A stretch of 48,264 nucleotides of DNA, from positions 1 to 48,264 of IMG/VR virus record IMGVR_UViG_3300018077_000002; one strand, written 5' to 3'. The notes beneath the pieces were generated by a model. That model saw only the letters and a program-made list of their open reading frames with translations. It ran no database searches and was not told where the DNA came from. Every line of letters starts with the position of its first letter. The first letter of the stretch is position 1. Shown piece by piece: positions 39,318-45,547 of this stretch. Source of the DNA: a virus. The translations under genes and the position numbers were made by a program.

Positions 39318-39557
39318 ATGCTGGATCAGTGCTCACGATGCGGAGGGCTCTTGCGCGAAGAGTACGTCCCGTGCACCAAACGCGACCTGAGCCTGTGGCT
39401 CGCTGCCTGCGTGAATTGCGGGGATAGGCTCGATTTGGTCATCACACAGCACCGGCGTCTCTCTCGACCGCCTAACCCGAACGACTACGAACGCATCTGG
39501 GACGAGATCAGGCGCCAAATGCTGCAAGCAGAGCACAGATTTGTTGGAGCGAGATGA
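39318..39557 (+). CDS. Zinc-ribbon protein (79 aa)
   Basis: MLDQCSRCGGLLREEYVPCT with a second pair in LAACVNCGDRLDLV gives two CxxC knuckles 25 residues apart, then a basic helix with NDYERIWDEIRRQM. It sits 3 nt after the preceding gene and ends 3 nt before the endolysin. This is a typical phage zinc ribbon of unknown function. Confidence 0.6.
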   Translation: MLDQCSRCGGLLREEYVPCTKRDLSLWLAACVNCGDRLDLVITQHRRLSRPPNPNDYERIWDEIRRQMLQAEHRFVGAR

Positions 39558-39560
39558 GTG

Positions 39561-40082
39561 ATGCTTGAGCATCGCCACCTCGAACGGCTCGATGGAGCAC
39601 ATCCGGTGCACCGGGCCAGAATGGAGGAGTTTCTGCGCATGGCTATGGCGCATGGGCACGATCTCTTGATCGTCAGGGGCGCGGCCACGCCAACCGAGCA
39701 GCTCAGCAAGTGGCGGCTGGGACGGCGCTTTAACCTGGCGACGCGCTTGTGGGAGATCACCGACGTGAGGCTCGTCGTCACGCGGGCATCGCCAGGCAGC
39801 AGCCCTCACGAGGTCGTCACGCTCGCCGGGCAGCCGGCAGCCATGGCGACGGACATCGTGCCTGTGGACGTGGCCGGACGGCCTCAATGGCAGACGCCTG
39901 ACGAAGTGTGGAAGATCCTCTATGGCTATGCGGCGAAGGTTGGCCTCGACGCCCTCGGCGACCCGTGGGGCCGCTACCTCGGGTGGGACAAGGGGCACCT
40001 GGAAGAGCCAGCGTGGTCGCTCACCCTCAAGGCGCTCGGTCTGCGGATGCCAGATGTCTCGACGCTGCAGGTGGAGGTCTAG
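39561..40082 (+). CDS. Endolysin, M15-type peptidase
   Basis: 173 residues. MEEFLRMAMAHGHDLLIVRG, EQLSKWRLGRR, then the zinc ligands: SPHEVV (His 83), AMATDIVP (Asp 98) and DKGHLEEP (His 146), with GLDALGDPWGRYLGW between. This HxxxxxxD...H arrangement is that of VanY/L-alanyl-D-glutamate peptidases used by phages to cut peptide cross-links in the cell wall. No signal peptide, so it needs a holin; candidates lie just downstream. Confidence 0.8.
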   Translation: MLEHRHLERLDGAHPVHRARMEEFLRMAMAHGHDLLIVRGAATPTEQLSKWRLGRRFNLATRLWEITDVRLVVTRASPGSSPHEVVTLAGQPAAMATDIVPVDVAGRPQWQTPDEVWKILYGYAAKVGLDALGDPWGRYLGWDKGHLEEPAWSLTLKALGLRMPDVSTLQVEV

Positions 40083-40139
40083 ATGGCTGACAAGAACGGC
40101 GTTGAAGCCGGAGTTACTCAAGAAGAAGCAAAGGAGTGA
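40083..40139 (+). CDS. Possible 18-residue coupled peptide
   Basis: ATG follows the endolysin stop directly; the peptide is ADKNGVEAGVTQEEAKE after Met. It resembles an isolated hydrophilic tail and precedes the next ATG by 6 nt. It is supported only by packing; it may just carry ribosomes over the gap. Confidence 0.25.
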   Translation: MADKNGVEAGVTQEEAKE

Positions 40140-40145
40140 GTAGCG

Positions 40146-40502
40146 ATGCATCGTCCTCTCGGTCACGCACTGGCTCTGATCTTATGTTGGGCCGTGACGG
40201 CGCTGCCGGGCCGCGTGATCGACGGCGACACGTTCGATGTGAGCGCGTCGATCTGGCTCAGCCTGGCGGCAGTCGAGCGCGTGAGGCTGCTCGGCGTGGA
40301 CGCGCCAGAGCTGAAAACCGCGACCCTTGAGGCAGGGTTGGCGGCCAAACAATTCACGGAGCACTGGCTGGCCCAAGGACCGATCCACCTGACGGCGTGC
40401 AAACGAGATTCGTTCGGGCGCCTCTTGGCGAAAGTCCAGAATGAACAAGGCGAAGATTTAGCCGAGGCATTGATCAAAGCGGGACTAGGGATTTCGAGAT
40501 AG
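40146..40502 (+). CDS. Thermonuclease-like (SNase) protein with secretion signal
   Basis: 118 residues. A hydrophobic N-terminus (LGHALALILCWAVTALPG) looks like a signal peptide, followed by the SNase OB fold: RVIDGDTFDV (Asp near 26-28), RVRLLGVDAPEL (Arg, Asp 52, Glu 55) and CKRDSFGRLLAKV (Arg 87), all catalytic positions of staphylococcal nuclease. The mature enzyme would act outside the cytoplasm and degrade DNA and RNA. Phage-borne secreted nucleases may free DNA from lysates or attack competing DNA, but this is inference. Confidence 0.75.
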   Translation: MHRPLGHALALILCWAVTALPGRVIDGDTFDVSASIWLSLAAVERVRLLGVDAPELKTATLEAGLAAKQFTEHWLAQGPIHLTACKRDSFGRLLAKVQNEQGEDLAEALIKAGLGISR

Positions 40503-40518
40503 CCAGCGAGGAACTAAT

Positions 40519-40857
40519 ATGGGCAACGACACGGCACCGGAAAATAAGAACTCGCTCAAACTGGGATGGGGCGCGGCTTCCCTGCAGGCTAGTGGACCGT
40601 TAACGACGATTGTGATCCTTTTCCTCGCGCTCGCACTCGTCAACAGCGGCGTGGTTCTGTACCATCACTGGGGTATCGGTGAACTTCACACGGCGATGAT
40701 CGACGGTCTGAAAGACTTGACCGAGGCCCAGAGAGAAACCACGTACCTCAGCACGCTCACTGAGCAGGAGCGGCAGGCATTGTGCCTCGACATGCCGTCC
40801 AGCTTGAAAAGCAAAATTCAGAGGAATGGCGGCGCGCATCCTTCAAGACGGTGTTAG
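40519..40857 (+). CDS. Single-pass membrane protein (112 aa)
   Basis: PLTTIVILFLALALVNSGVV forms one clear transmembrane helix after a hydrophilic N-terminus of about 28 residues, then a helical soluble part (IDGLKDLTEAQRETTYLS). Holin-like or antiholin function is possible by position, but the topology with a single helix fits an accessory protein as well. Confidence 0.5.
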   Translation: MGNDTAPENKNSLKLGWGAASLQASGPLTTIVILFLALALVNSGVVLYHHWGIGELHTAMIDGLKDLTEAQRETTYLSTLTEQERQALCLDMPSSLKSKIQRNGGAHPSRRC

Positions 40858-40872
40858 CGAACGACGCATACA

Positions 40873-41217
40873 ATGTTCTACCTTGAGTCATCCATGAAGC
40901 TGGTTGGCGCGGCCGTCGGCAGCCTGGCCGTGATCGTCAGCTCACTGTGGGGCAGCTTCACGTACCTCGACGGCAGATACGCTCACCAGACCGATCTGTT
41001 ACTGGTCGAGATGCGTCTTGATCAGAAGATCCAGAGCGACCAGGTCAATCAAATGCAGCAGCGGCAGTGGAAAATTGAGGATCAATATGGCCGAGATTTG
41101 AAAGGCGCTCCTGATACCGTCAAAGAAGAATACCGGCAATTGGACAAGGAGAAGCGCGAGGCGCAGCGGGAGCTCGACGCGCTCTATCAGCATCAGCGCG
41201 GGCGGGCGAAGAAGTAG
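40873..41217 (+). CDS. Membrane-anchored coiled-coil protein (i-spanin-like)
   Basis: The N-terminal helix LVGAAVGSLAVIVSSLWGSF is membrane-spanning, followed by a long charged coiled coil (DLLLVEMRLDQKIQSDQVNQ, EYRQLDKEKREAQRELDALY). A start at 40894 would give a tighter signal anchor. This layout is that of inner-membrane spanins. Two lipoproteins downstream could serve as the outer-membrane partner. Confidence 0.5.
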   Translation: MFYLESSMKLVGAAVGSLAVIVSSLWGSFTYLDGRYAHQTDLLLVEMRLDQKIQSDQVNQMQQRQWKIEDQYGRDLKGAPDTVKEEYRQLDKEKREAQRELDALYQHQRGRAKK

Positions 41218-41238
41218 TCAACCAAGAAGGAGGACTCA

Positions 41239-41454
41239 ATGGGAAGCGCATTCTCAAGCATCAAGACCACGCTGTCTGGGATCGGCGTGCTGATTTGTTC
41301 AGGGACCAGCTACGCAGGGATCTTGCCAGAGAAGTTCAACAGCCTTCTCTTGTTGATCTGCGGCGTGCTGGTCGCCTTCGGTTTGATCGCGGCCAAGGAT
41401 GCCAATAAGAGCAACGCACTGCACCCAACGGAAACGCCGAACACGGTCGGCTAA
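41239..41454 (+). CDS. Holin-like protein (71 aa)
   Basis: AAGGAGGA precedes the ATG. IKTTLSGIGVLICSGTSYAG and FNSLLLLICGVLVAFGLIAA give two hydrophobic segments around a short loop, followed by KDANKSN and a polar tail. The FGLIAAKD ending resembles a small phage holin-like family. A protein of this type would release the endolysin by forming membrane lesions. Function by context. Confidence 0.6.
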   Translation: MGSAFSSIKTTLSGIGVLICSGTSYAGILPEKFNSLLLLICGVLVAFGLIAAKDANKSNALHPTETPNTVG

Positions 41455-41485
41455 CCGACGTTTTGACCAGGACTCACAATGCACG

Positions 41486-41689
41486 ATGTTTGTGTATATT
41501 CTATGGATGGTCCTGCTCACGCAGGGCGGAGGCCAGGTCTTCATCGCCGAATACGCCGGCGAAGGTGCCTGGAAGGCTTGCAACATGATGCGCACTCAGC
41601 TCACGCTTGAAATGCACCAGGCGTATCAAGAGGAAAGCGACCGCGACGTGTATTTTTATTGCGAGCCGAAGATGCGGTCGATGCGGTGA
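41486..41689 (+). CDS. Small protein of the lysis region (67 aa)
   Basis: Start chosen at ATG 41486. MFVYILWMVLLTQGGG is hydrophobic, probably a signal sequence, then VFIAEYAGEGAWKACNMMRT and YFYCEPK with two Cys that may form a disulfide. It looks like a short exported protein. The open frame extends upstream without a ribosome site. Confidence 0.45.
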   Translation: MFVYILWMVLLTQGGGQVFIAEYAGEGAWKACNMMRTQLTLEMHQAYQEESDRDVYFYCEPKMRSMR

Positions 41690-41704
41690 GCAAGGGAGGC
41701 TAGG

Positions 41705-41914
41705 ATGCCTGGCGACGTTGGCGCCGTGGCCACGCTGCTGAACACGTGGTCCAAGTTCTTCCTCGATCCGGATGGATACAAGAGCATGACTCGCGAGGCC
41801 AAGCTGAAACATTTGCGGGAGGCGATCGATGTGGCCCTTGAGCATCAAGCCTATGATGCTGCTGATCGTGTGTTCTCTGAGTATCGCCGGCTGCGCGAAG
41901 AAGGCGCCGCCTAA
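41705..41914 (+). CDS. Small soluble helical protein (69 aa)
   Basis: GGGAGGC before ATG. GAVATLLNTWSKFFLDPDGY, then MTREAKLKHLREAIDVALEH and YDAADRVFSEYRRLREEG are purely helical. It overlaps the lipoprotein gene by 86 nt in another frame. Function unknown. Confidence 0.55.
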   Translation: MPGDVGAVATLLNTWSKFFLDPDGYKSMTREAKLKHLREAIDVALEHQAYDAADRVFSEYRRLREEGAA

Positions 41915-42065
41915 CGCGATCGACTATTCTCGATCCGTTCAATGTCGACCGACACTGGAGCGACCGTGCGCCTCAGTCACGCCTGGCTTCATCGACGAAC
42001 ATGCGGCCCTGTTCGATGAGGTGATCAGATTGAGGGCCGCGCTGACTGCTTGCCAGAAGAAATAG
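41829..42065 (+). CDS. Lipoprotein (o-spanin candidate) overlapping the previous gene
   Basis: In another frame, IKPMMLLIVCSLSIAGCAKK is a lipoprotein signal peptide with lipobox SIAG-C. The mature part is short (about 57 residues) with Pro and Cys and a C-terminal helix (FDEVIRLRAALTACQKK). Start ATG 41829, 41853 or 41856. Short lipoproteins encoded in overlap with another lysis gene are typical of Rz1-type outer-membrane spanins, but the overlapping gene here has no membrane helix. Confidence 0.55.
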   Translation: MWPLSIKPMMLLIVCSLSIAGCAKKAPPNAIDYSRSVQCRPTLERPCASVTPGFIDEHAALFDEVIRLRAALTACQKK

Positions 42066-42112
42066 ATGACGCGGCATAAACCACTCACCTGTGCTTCACC
42101 AAGGAGGGTACC

Positions 42113-42373
42113 ATGAAAAGCGCGCTCATCGCAGTGTTGTCTCTGAGTGTGGTCAGCCTCTTCGGCTGCGCCCAAGTGCAGAGCTGGCTTGGCGCGGCCG
42201 GTCAGACACCAGCCGTCAAGTCGTTCTGCACGTACGCCCCGGTCATCCTCGGGGCCGTGAACGGCGCGATCGAGAAGGCCGCGCCAGGGACCGACAAGGA
42301 TAAGCTGGTGCAAGGGCGGGATGCCTTCGTGGCCGCCCAAGGACTCCTCTGTCCTCCTGCTCCAGCGCCCTGA
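42113..42373 (+). CDS. Small lipoprotein (86 aa)
   Basis: AAGGAGGG before ATG 42113. KSALIAVLSLSVVSLFGCAQ is a lipoprotein signal peptide with lipobox LFG-C at residue 19. The mature part (VQSWLGAAGQTPAVKSFCTY, then GAVNGAIEKAAPGTDKDKL) is helical with two further Cys and a Pro-rich end. Surface lipoproteins of phages often block receptors against superinfection. It closes the lysis region. Confidence 0.6.
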   Translation: MKSALIAVLSLSVVSLFGCAQVQSWLGAAGQTPAVKSFCTYAPVILGAVNGAIEKAAPGTDKDKLVQGRDAFVAAQGLLCPPAPAP

Positions 42374-42551
42374 GGTCGTCCTTAGGAGAGCTAGGCTCAA
42401 GGATAGTTCACTGAACCCACGCCAGTTTAAGCCTATTTAAGGGCTATCTGTAGAACGGTTCGAGATGGCGAGCCAATCCTGATTTATCAGCTTGTCTTGA
42501 AGTAATATCCTAACCGATTGATAAGTAAGGACTATATATTTTCAACAAGGC

Positions 42552-42579
42552 TTTACTTCTCCACTTAAAGGGTTATAAT
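42552..42579 (+). promoter_or_regulatory. Strong candidate early promoter (TTTACT-N16-TATAAT)
   Basis: TTTACT at 42552-42557 and a perfect TATAAT at 42574-42579 lie in the largest non-coding gap. Transcription would start near 42586, where an ATG lies behind AGGAG. The message then passes through a strong RNA fold and the hammerhead ribozyme. The -35 region TTTACTTCTC nearly repeats that of the late promoter at 12927. Confidence 0.6.
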
Positions 42580-42585
42580 AGGAGC

Positions 42586-42720
42586 ATGAGAAACCGCTAT
42601 GAGACTCCCTCACACATTCTATCTAGGCCCGTGCAGGCGCGAGCGGCGCGTCCTCATAGCCGCGTCTCACCGCCACAGGGCTCGCAGAGCACGGGCCGCT
42701 CTCAGGAGGAAGCGCTATGA
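42586..42720 (+). CDS. Possible 44-residue leader peptide
   Basis: ATG 42586 is almost at the predicted transcript start, with AGGAG right before it (partly inside the promoter). The frame ends TGA 42718-42720 overlapping the next ATG. The peptide is basic and rich in Arg, Ser and Pro. Because the same DNA forms a strong RNA fold, the frame may be incidental, or translation may control the fold as in leader-peptide attenuation. Confidence 0.3.
   Translation: MRNRYETPSHILSRPVQARAARPHSRVSPPQGSQSTGRSQEEAL
42626..42697 (+). ncRNA. Structured 5' leader RNA
   Basis: A perfect 9-bp stem, GGCCCGTGC (42626-42634) with GCACGGGCC (42689-42697), encloses a perfect 6-bp stem, GCGAGC (42639-42644) with GCTCGC (42680-42685), separated by a small purine-rich internal loop. 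A 4-bp GGCG/CGCC stem and a 22-base loop lie inside. The fold ends 6 nt before AGGAGG of the first gene. It matches no riboswitch class I recognise. Confidence 0.55.
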
Positions 42721-42923
42721 GACACTACCAACAGTTAATCGTTGAGGCAACTGGCTGTTCGGTTGCCGATGCCGTCGAGATTGAAGAAATCATGCGGCAA
42801 GACATCTTCCATTCCACACTGGACTGGATGAGCAGTCAAACGCTGGAGCGTGCGGCCAGATTAGCCATGGCAAGCATGCACGCAATTAAGCGGCAAATTG
42901 CAGCTTATCGTGCCATTCAATAA
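42717..42923 (+). CDS. Small conserved early protein (68 aa)
   Basis: First gene after the early promoter, behind the module AGGAGGAAGCGCTATGA. The sequence YQQLIVEATGCSVADAVEIE, then EIMRQDIFHSTLDWMSSQTL is helical with a conserved STLDW block that I recall from short phage proteins. Function unknown. Confidence 0.6.
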   Translation: MRHYQQLIVEATGCSVADAVEIEEIMRQDIFHSTLDWMSSQTLERAARLAMASMHAIKRQIAAYRAIQ

Positions 42924-42935
42924 GGAGGAAGCGCT

Positions 42936-43160
42936 ATGAAAATCAATCAACGCACACGCACGAGAGAATCTATCAGCAGCAGCATTCGCGAGGATGACAT
43001 CATTTATGCAGCAGGAGATGTAAGAGCTGCGATGGTTACAACTGCTCGTCATTTGTATCGGTTCAAAATCGATATGCTTCAAATGACGAGATCAGAACAA
43101 GAAACATTTAGGATAGCTATCAACCAGATGTTGAAAGATGGCCTTGAAATTAAATGTTGA
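42936..43160 (+). CDS. Small early protein (74 aa)
   Basis: Carries the same start module (AGGAGGAAGCGCTATGA) as the gene before. The protein is basic and helical: RTRTRESISSSIREDDIIYA, then MVTTARHLYRFKIDMLQMTR. Its stop codon lies inside the extended stem I of the hammerhead ribozyme, so ribosomes finishing this gene would disturb ribozyme folding. Function unknown. Confidence 0.55.
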   Translation: MKINQRTRTRESISSSIREDDIIYAAGDVRAAMVTTARHLYRFKIDMLQMTRSEQETFRIAINQMLKDGLEIKC

Positions 43161-43163
43161 TAA

Positions 43164-43219
43164 CTCCCCTGATGAGTCGCTGAGATTCGACGAAACCGGC
43201 CTTCAAGGCCGGTCGGGAG
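43164..43219 (+). ncRNA. Type I hammerhead ribozyme
   Basis: All core elements are present in order: CTGATGA at 43169-43175; stem II GTCG/CGAC (43176-43179 with 43188-43191) closed by an 8-base loop; GAA at 43192-43194; A43195 pairing T43213; stem III CCGGCC/GGCCGG (43196-43201 with 43207-43212) with a 5-base loop; C43214 as the cleavage-site base. Stem I is CTCCC/GGGAG (43164-43168 with 43215-43219) and continues as GTTG/CAAT beyond an asymmetric internal loop, the usual place for the loop II contact. The open helix is stem I. Self-cleavage is predicted between 43214 and 43215, 64 nt before the DUF932 gene. Confidence 0.92.
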
Positions 43220-43278
43220 GCAATGACGCAGCCCACCGCAGGACTTCCGGTGAAAGAGGCCCGCAAGAGGAGGACGCT

Positions 43279-44376
43279 ATGAGAGGAAGAACCTTACAGG
43301 AATTGGCCGCAGAGATCGAGCGGCAGGCTACCAGCAAGCGCGACTTCGTCGCGCCAGCCAACAAGTTGCAGTTGGAAGAAGTCCATGCTGGCGATCCGCA
43401 AAGACGCGCGGTACAACTCGCCATGCAGAACGGCAATGGAGGTATGCGCTTCGGCCTCACCAGCCTGGCTCATGAGCAGCTGGCGTCGAGGCTGGAGATC
43501 CCGAAGAGCTACTATGATAGATGCTTGGGTGAGGCTCCATGGTTGCTGACGGACAACGTCAACCACTGGCTCAGCACGAAGCCGGGGAAGTACATGGTGC
43601 GGACGCTCGACGGGCAGGCGCGGGCATTCCTGAGCGAGCGCTACCGGCCGCTGGACAATGTGGACCTGGCCGAGGCAGTGCTGCCGATTATCGCCGACAA
43701 GCGCTGGATGGTCAGGGACTGCGAGATCACGGAGCGGCGCCTCTACATCAAGGTGGTGTCGCAAGAACTCCAGGCCGTGATCCATCACAACAAAGCGCGG
43801 CACGGCAACGATCACGTGGTCCACCCAGGGCTGGTGATCAGCAACTCCGAGGTGGGCTTAGGCATGGTGCGCGTGGCGCCGTCGCTCCACTGGCCGCACT
43901 GCTTCAACATCGCGCTGGTGGACGAGGCGGGGACGAGCCGCATGCACGTCGGGAAGAAAGACGAGCGCTTCGGCGACCTGGCCGAGGAGTTCTTCGCCGA
44001 CGAGACGCGCAGGCAGAGCGACCGTGCTTTCTGGCTCAAGGTCCATGACGTGGTGTCGGCCACGCTCACCCAGGCGCTGTTCGAACGCATGGTGGCGAAG
44101 TTCGAGCTGGCCACCGCGGCGGAGATCGAGGGCGACCCCGTGAAGGTGGTCGAGCTATCCGCCAAGCGGTTCGGCCTGAACGAGGGCGAGCGAGTGTCGG
44201 TCCTCAAGCACCTGATCGAGGGCGGCGACCTGACGCTGTACGGGTTGAGCGGGGCCATCACGCGCGCGGCCCAGGACGACAGCCTGTCGTACGATCGCGG
44301 CACCGAGCTTGAGAAGCTGGGCGGCGAGATCGTCGAGTTAGATCGGCACGCGTGGAAAGAGCTTCAGGCCACGTAG
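43279..44376 (+). CDS. DUF932-family phage/plasmid protein (365 aa)
   Basis: ATG 43279 behind AGAGGAGGACGCT. Diagnostic blocks are SYYDRCLGEAPWLLTDNVNH, VRTLDGQARAFLSERYRPLD (residues about 110-130), CEITERRLYIKVV and PGLVISNSEVGLGMVRVAPS with HVGKK. DUF932 proteins are common on phages and plasmids; their function is not established, though a link to DNA replication or anti-restriction has been proposed. The open frame extends upstream through the ribozyme, but only this start has a ribosome site. Its mRNA should have a ribozyme-generated 5' end. Confidence 0.8.
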   Translation: MRGRTLQELAAEIERQATSKRDFVAPANKLQLEEVHAGDPQRRAVQLAMQNGNGGMRFGLTSLAHEQLASRLEIPKSYYDRCLGEAPWLLTDNVNHWLSTKPGKYMVRTLDGQARAFLSERYRPLDNVDLAEAVLPIIADKRWMVRDCEITERRLYIKVVSQELQAVIHHNKARHGNDHVVHPGLVISNSEVGLGMVRVAPSLHWPHCFNIALVDEAGTSRMHVGKKDERFGDLAEEFFADETRRQSDRAFWLKVHDVVSATLTQALFERMVAKFELATAAEIEGDPVKVVELSAKRFGLNEGERVSVLKHLIEGGDLTLYGLSGAITRAAQDDSLSYDRGTELEKLGGEIVELDRHAWKELQAT

Positions 44377-44386
44377 GCTGGGAGGG

Positions 44387-44435
44387 GCAGGGACTTCGGT
44401 CCCTGCTAACCAACAGCCCGGTCCCAAGTCCGGGC
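44387..44435 (+). other. Two intergenic hairpins, one with a UUCG tetraloop
   Basis: GCAGGGAC-TTCG-GTCCCTGC (44387-44406) is a perfect 8-bp stem with the extra-stable C(UUCG)G loop. It is followed by GCCCGG/CCGGGC (44416-44421 with 44430-44435) with an 8-base loop. No T-run follows, so these are more likely mRNA stabilisers or processing signals than terminators. The next ribosome site comes 7 nt later. Confidence 0.6.
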
Positions 44436-44454
44436 GCAACCAAGGAGGAATGCT

Positions 44455-44874
44455 ATGAGGTGTCCAGACTGCAACAAGTTCGTCGGGTATGACGAGGCCG
44501 ATCCAGAAGTGAATTCGCTTGAAGTTGATGACGAGGGTCAGGTCAGCGCCGAGGTCCGCATCGTCAATTGTTGCCAGGATTGCGGCAATGAACTGAAAGA
44601 GGCGAACTTTCAATTTGAGACTGATCACGCCGACGATGTGAAGGAGCACGTTGGCGAAGGCCACGGCCTAGAGATCGAAGAAGAAAGCTGCGAGCGGACG
44701 AGCCGGTCTGGCAATTTCAAAAACGGCGTGTTCATCCCAGGCGGTGGGCGGTATGCGAAGACCTTCTATGGCGTGAGTCTCGGCTATGCGATCAAGTGCG
44801 AGTGCGAGAAGCTCGATCTGCATGGCACGTTAGAAGATGAAGAGCAGGCGAGCGGCATGGAGGAATTGGTCTAA
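44455..44874 (+). CDS. Zinc-binding acidic protein (139 aa)
   Basis: Start module AAGGAGGAATGCTATGAG. MRCPDCNKFVGYDEADPEVN and VNCCQDCGNELKEANF give two zinc knuckles (CPDC, CCQDC), followed by DHADDVKEHVGEGHG and a YGVSLGYAIKCECEKLDLHG segment with further Cys. Overall very acidic. I recall similar proteins in other phages beside DUF932 genes. Function unknown; acidic zinc proteins may mimic DNA. Confidence 0.6.
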   Translation: MRCPDCNKFVGYDEADPEVNSLEVDDEGQVSAEVRIVNCCQDCGNELKEANFQFETDHADDVKEHVGEGHGLEIEEESCERTSRSGNFKNGVFIPGGGRYAKTFYGVSLGYAIKCECEKLDLHGTLEDEEQASGMEELV

Positions 44875-44887
44875 AGGAGGAAATGCT

Positions 44888-45526
44888 ATGAGACTCATCA
44901 ACAAAACCCATTGGCGCACCGATCACCTGAGGGCGATCATCCAGCGCGTGGCCCTTGAGGAACTACAGCCAGCGGAGCGCAAACGCATGACCGTGACAAT
45001 CCAATACGGGCACGGTCGCCGTCTTGGGCATGCGCCTTTCGGGCAAAAGTCGATCGGCCAGTTCTGCGCATGGAACAGCGGCCGCATCACGTTGTTCGTA
45101 AATCGTGAAGGCGTGGAGAGCAAGCGCGATCAGTTAGCGCACACAGCGGCCCACGAGTTTGCCCACACACGCGGCATGCGGCACCACGAGATGGCTGGGC
45201 CGCGGTACAACTGGGATGTTGGATGGGAGAGCTTGTACGCCTGGGCGGTAGAAATGCCGCTTGAGAAGAAGGTAGTTAGGCCAGCACCGAGACCAGAAGA
45301 GATCATGGAGAAGCGGCGCGGCGTCGCGCTCCTGCAATTGGCCAAGTGGCTGACTCGCGTCAAGCGCGCGCAGACGTGCCTCAAGCGCTGGCAGCGGCGA
45401 GTGCGCTATTACGACAAGAAGGCGGCGGCTCATGGTTTATCTGGAAGAGCGGATGATCCTGGGCTGGGTATACCTAATCATGTATCATGGATTCGTGCTT
45501 TGGGCGATGTTTCTCAAATAAGGTAG
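44888..45526 (+). CDS. Zincin-type metalloprotein with HExxHxxGxxH motif (212 aa)
   Basis: ATG 44888 in the module AAAGGAGGAAATGCTATGAG. AHTAAHEFAHTRGMRHHEMA carries the full HEFAHTRGMRH zinc-binding motif (residues 89-99), the arrangement of metzincin peptidases, preceded by a strand RITLFVNREG. The C-terminal 70 residues are basic and helical. There is no signal peptide, so it would act in the cytoplasm, for example on a host protein. A proteolytic role is inferred from the motif only. Confidence 0.65.
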   Translation: MRLINKTHWRTDHLRAIIQRVALEELQPAERKRMTVTIQYGHGRRLGHAPFGQKSIGQFCAWNSGRITLFVNREGVESKRDQLAHTAAHEFAHTRGMRHHEMAGPRYNWDVGWESLYAWAVEMPLEKKVVRPAPRPEEIMEKRRGVALLQLAKWLTRVKRAQTCLKRWQRRVRYYDKKAAAHGLSGRADDPGLGIPNHVSWIRALGDVSQIR

Positions 45527-45547
45527 TGGAGCAACTAGGAGGAGAAT

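Larger units (their letters stand above)
42374..42716 (+). other. Non-coding control region between lysis and early genes
   Basis: No convincing gene longer than a leader peptide is seen in these 343 bases. The first 170 bases carry only weak inverted repeats (for example GGTTCG/CGAGCC near 42457 and TTATCA/TGATAA near 42486). The promoter and structured leader described in separate entries occupy the rest. Confidence 0.6.
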
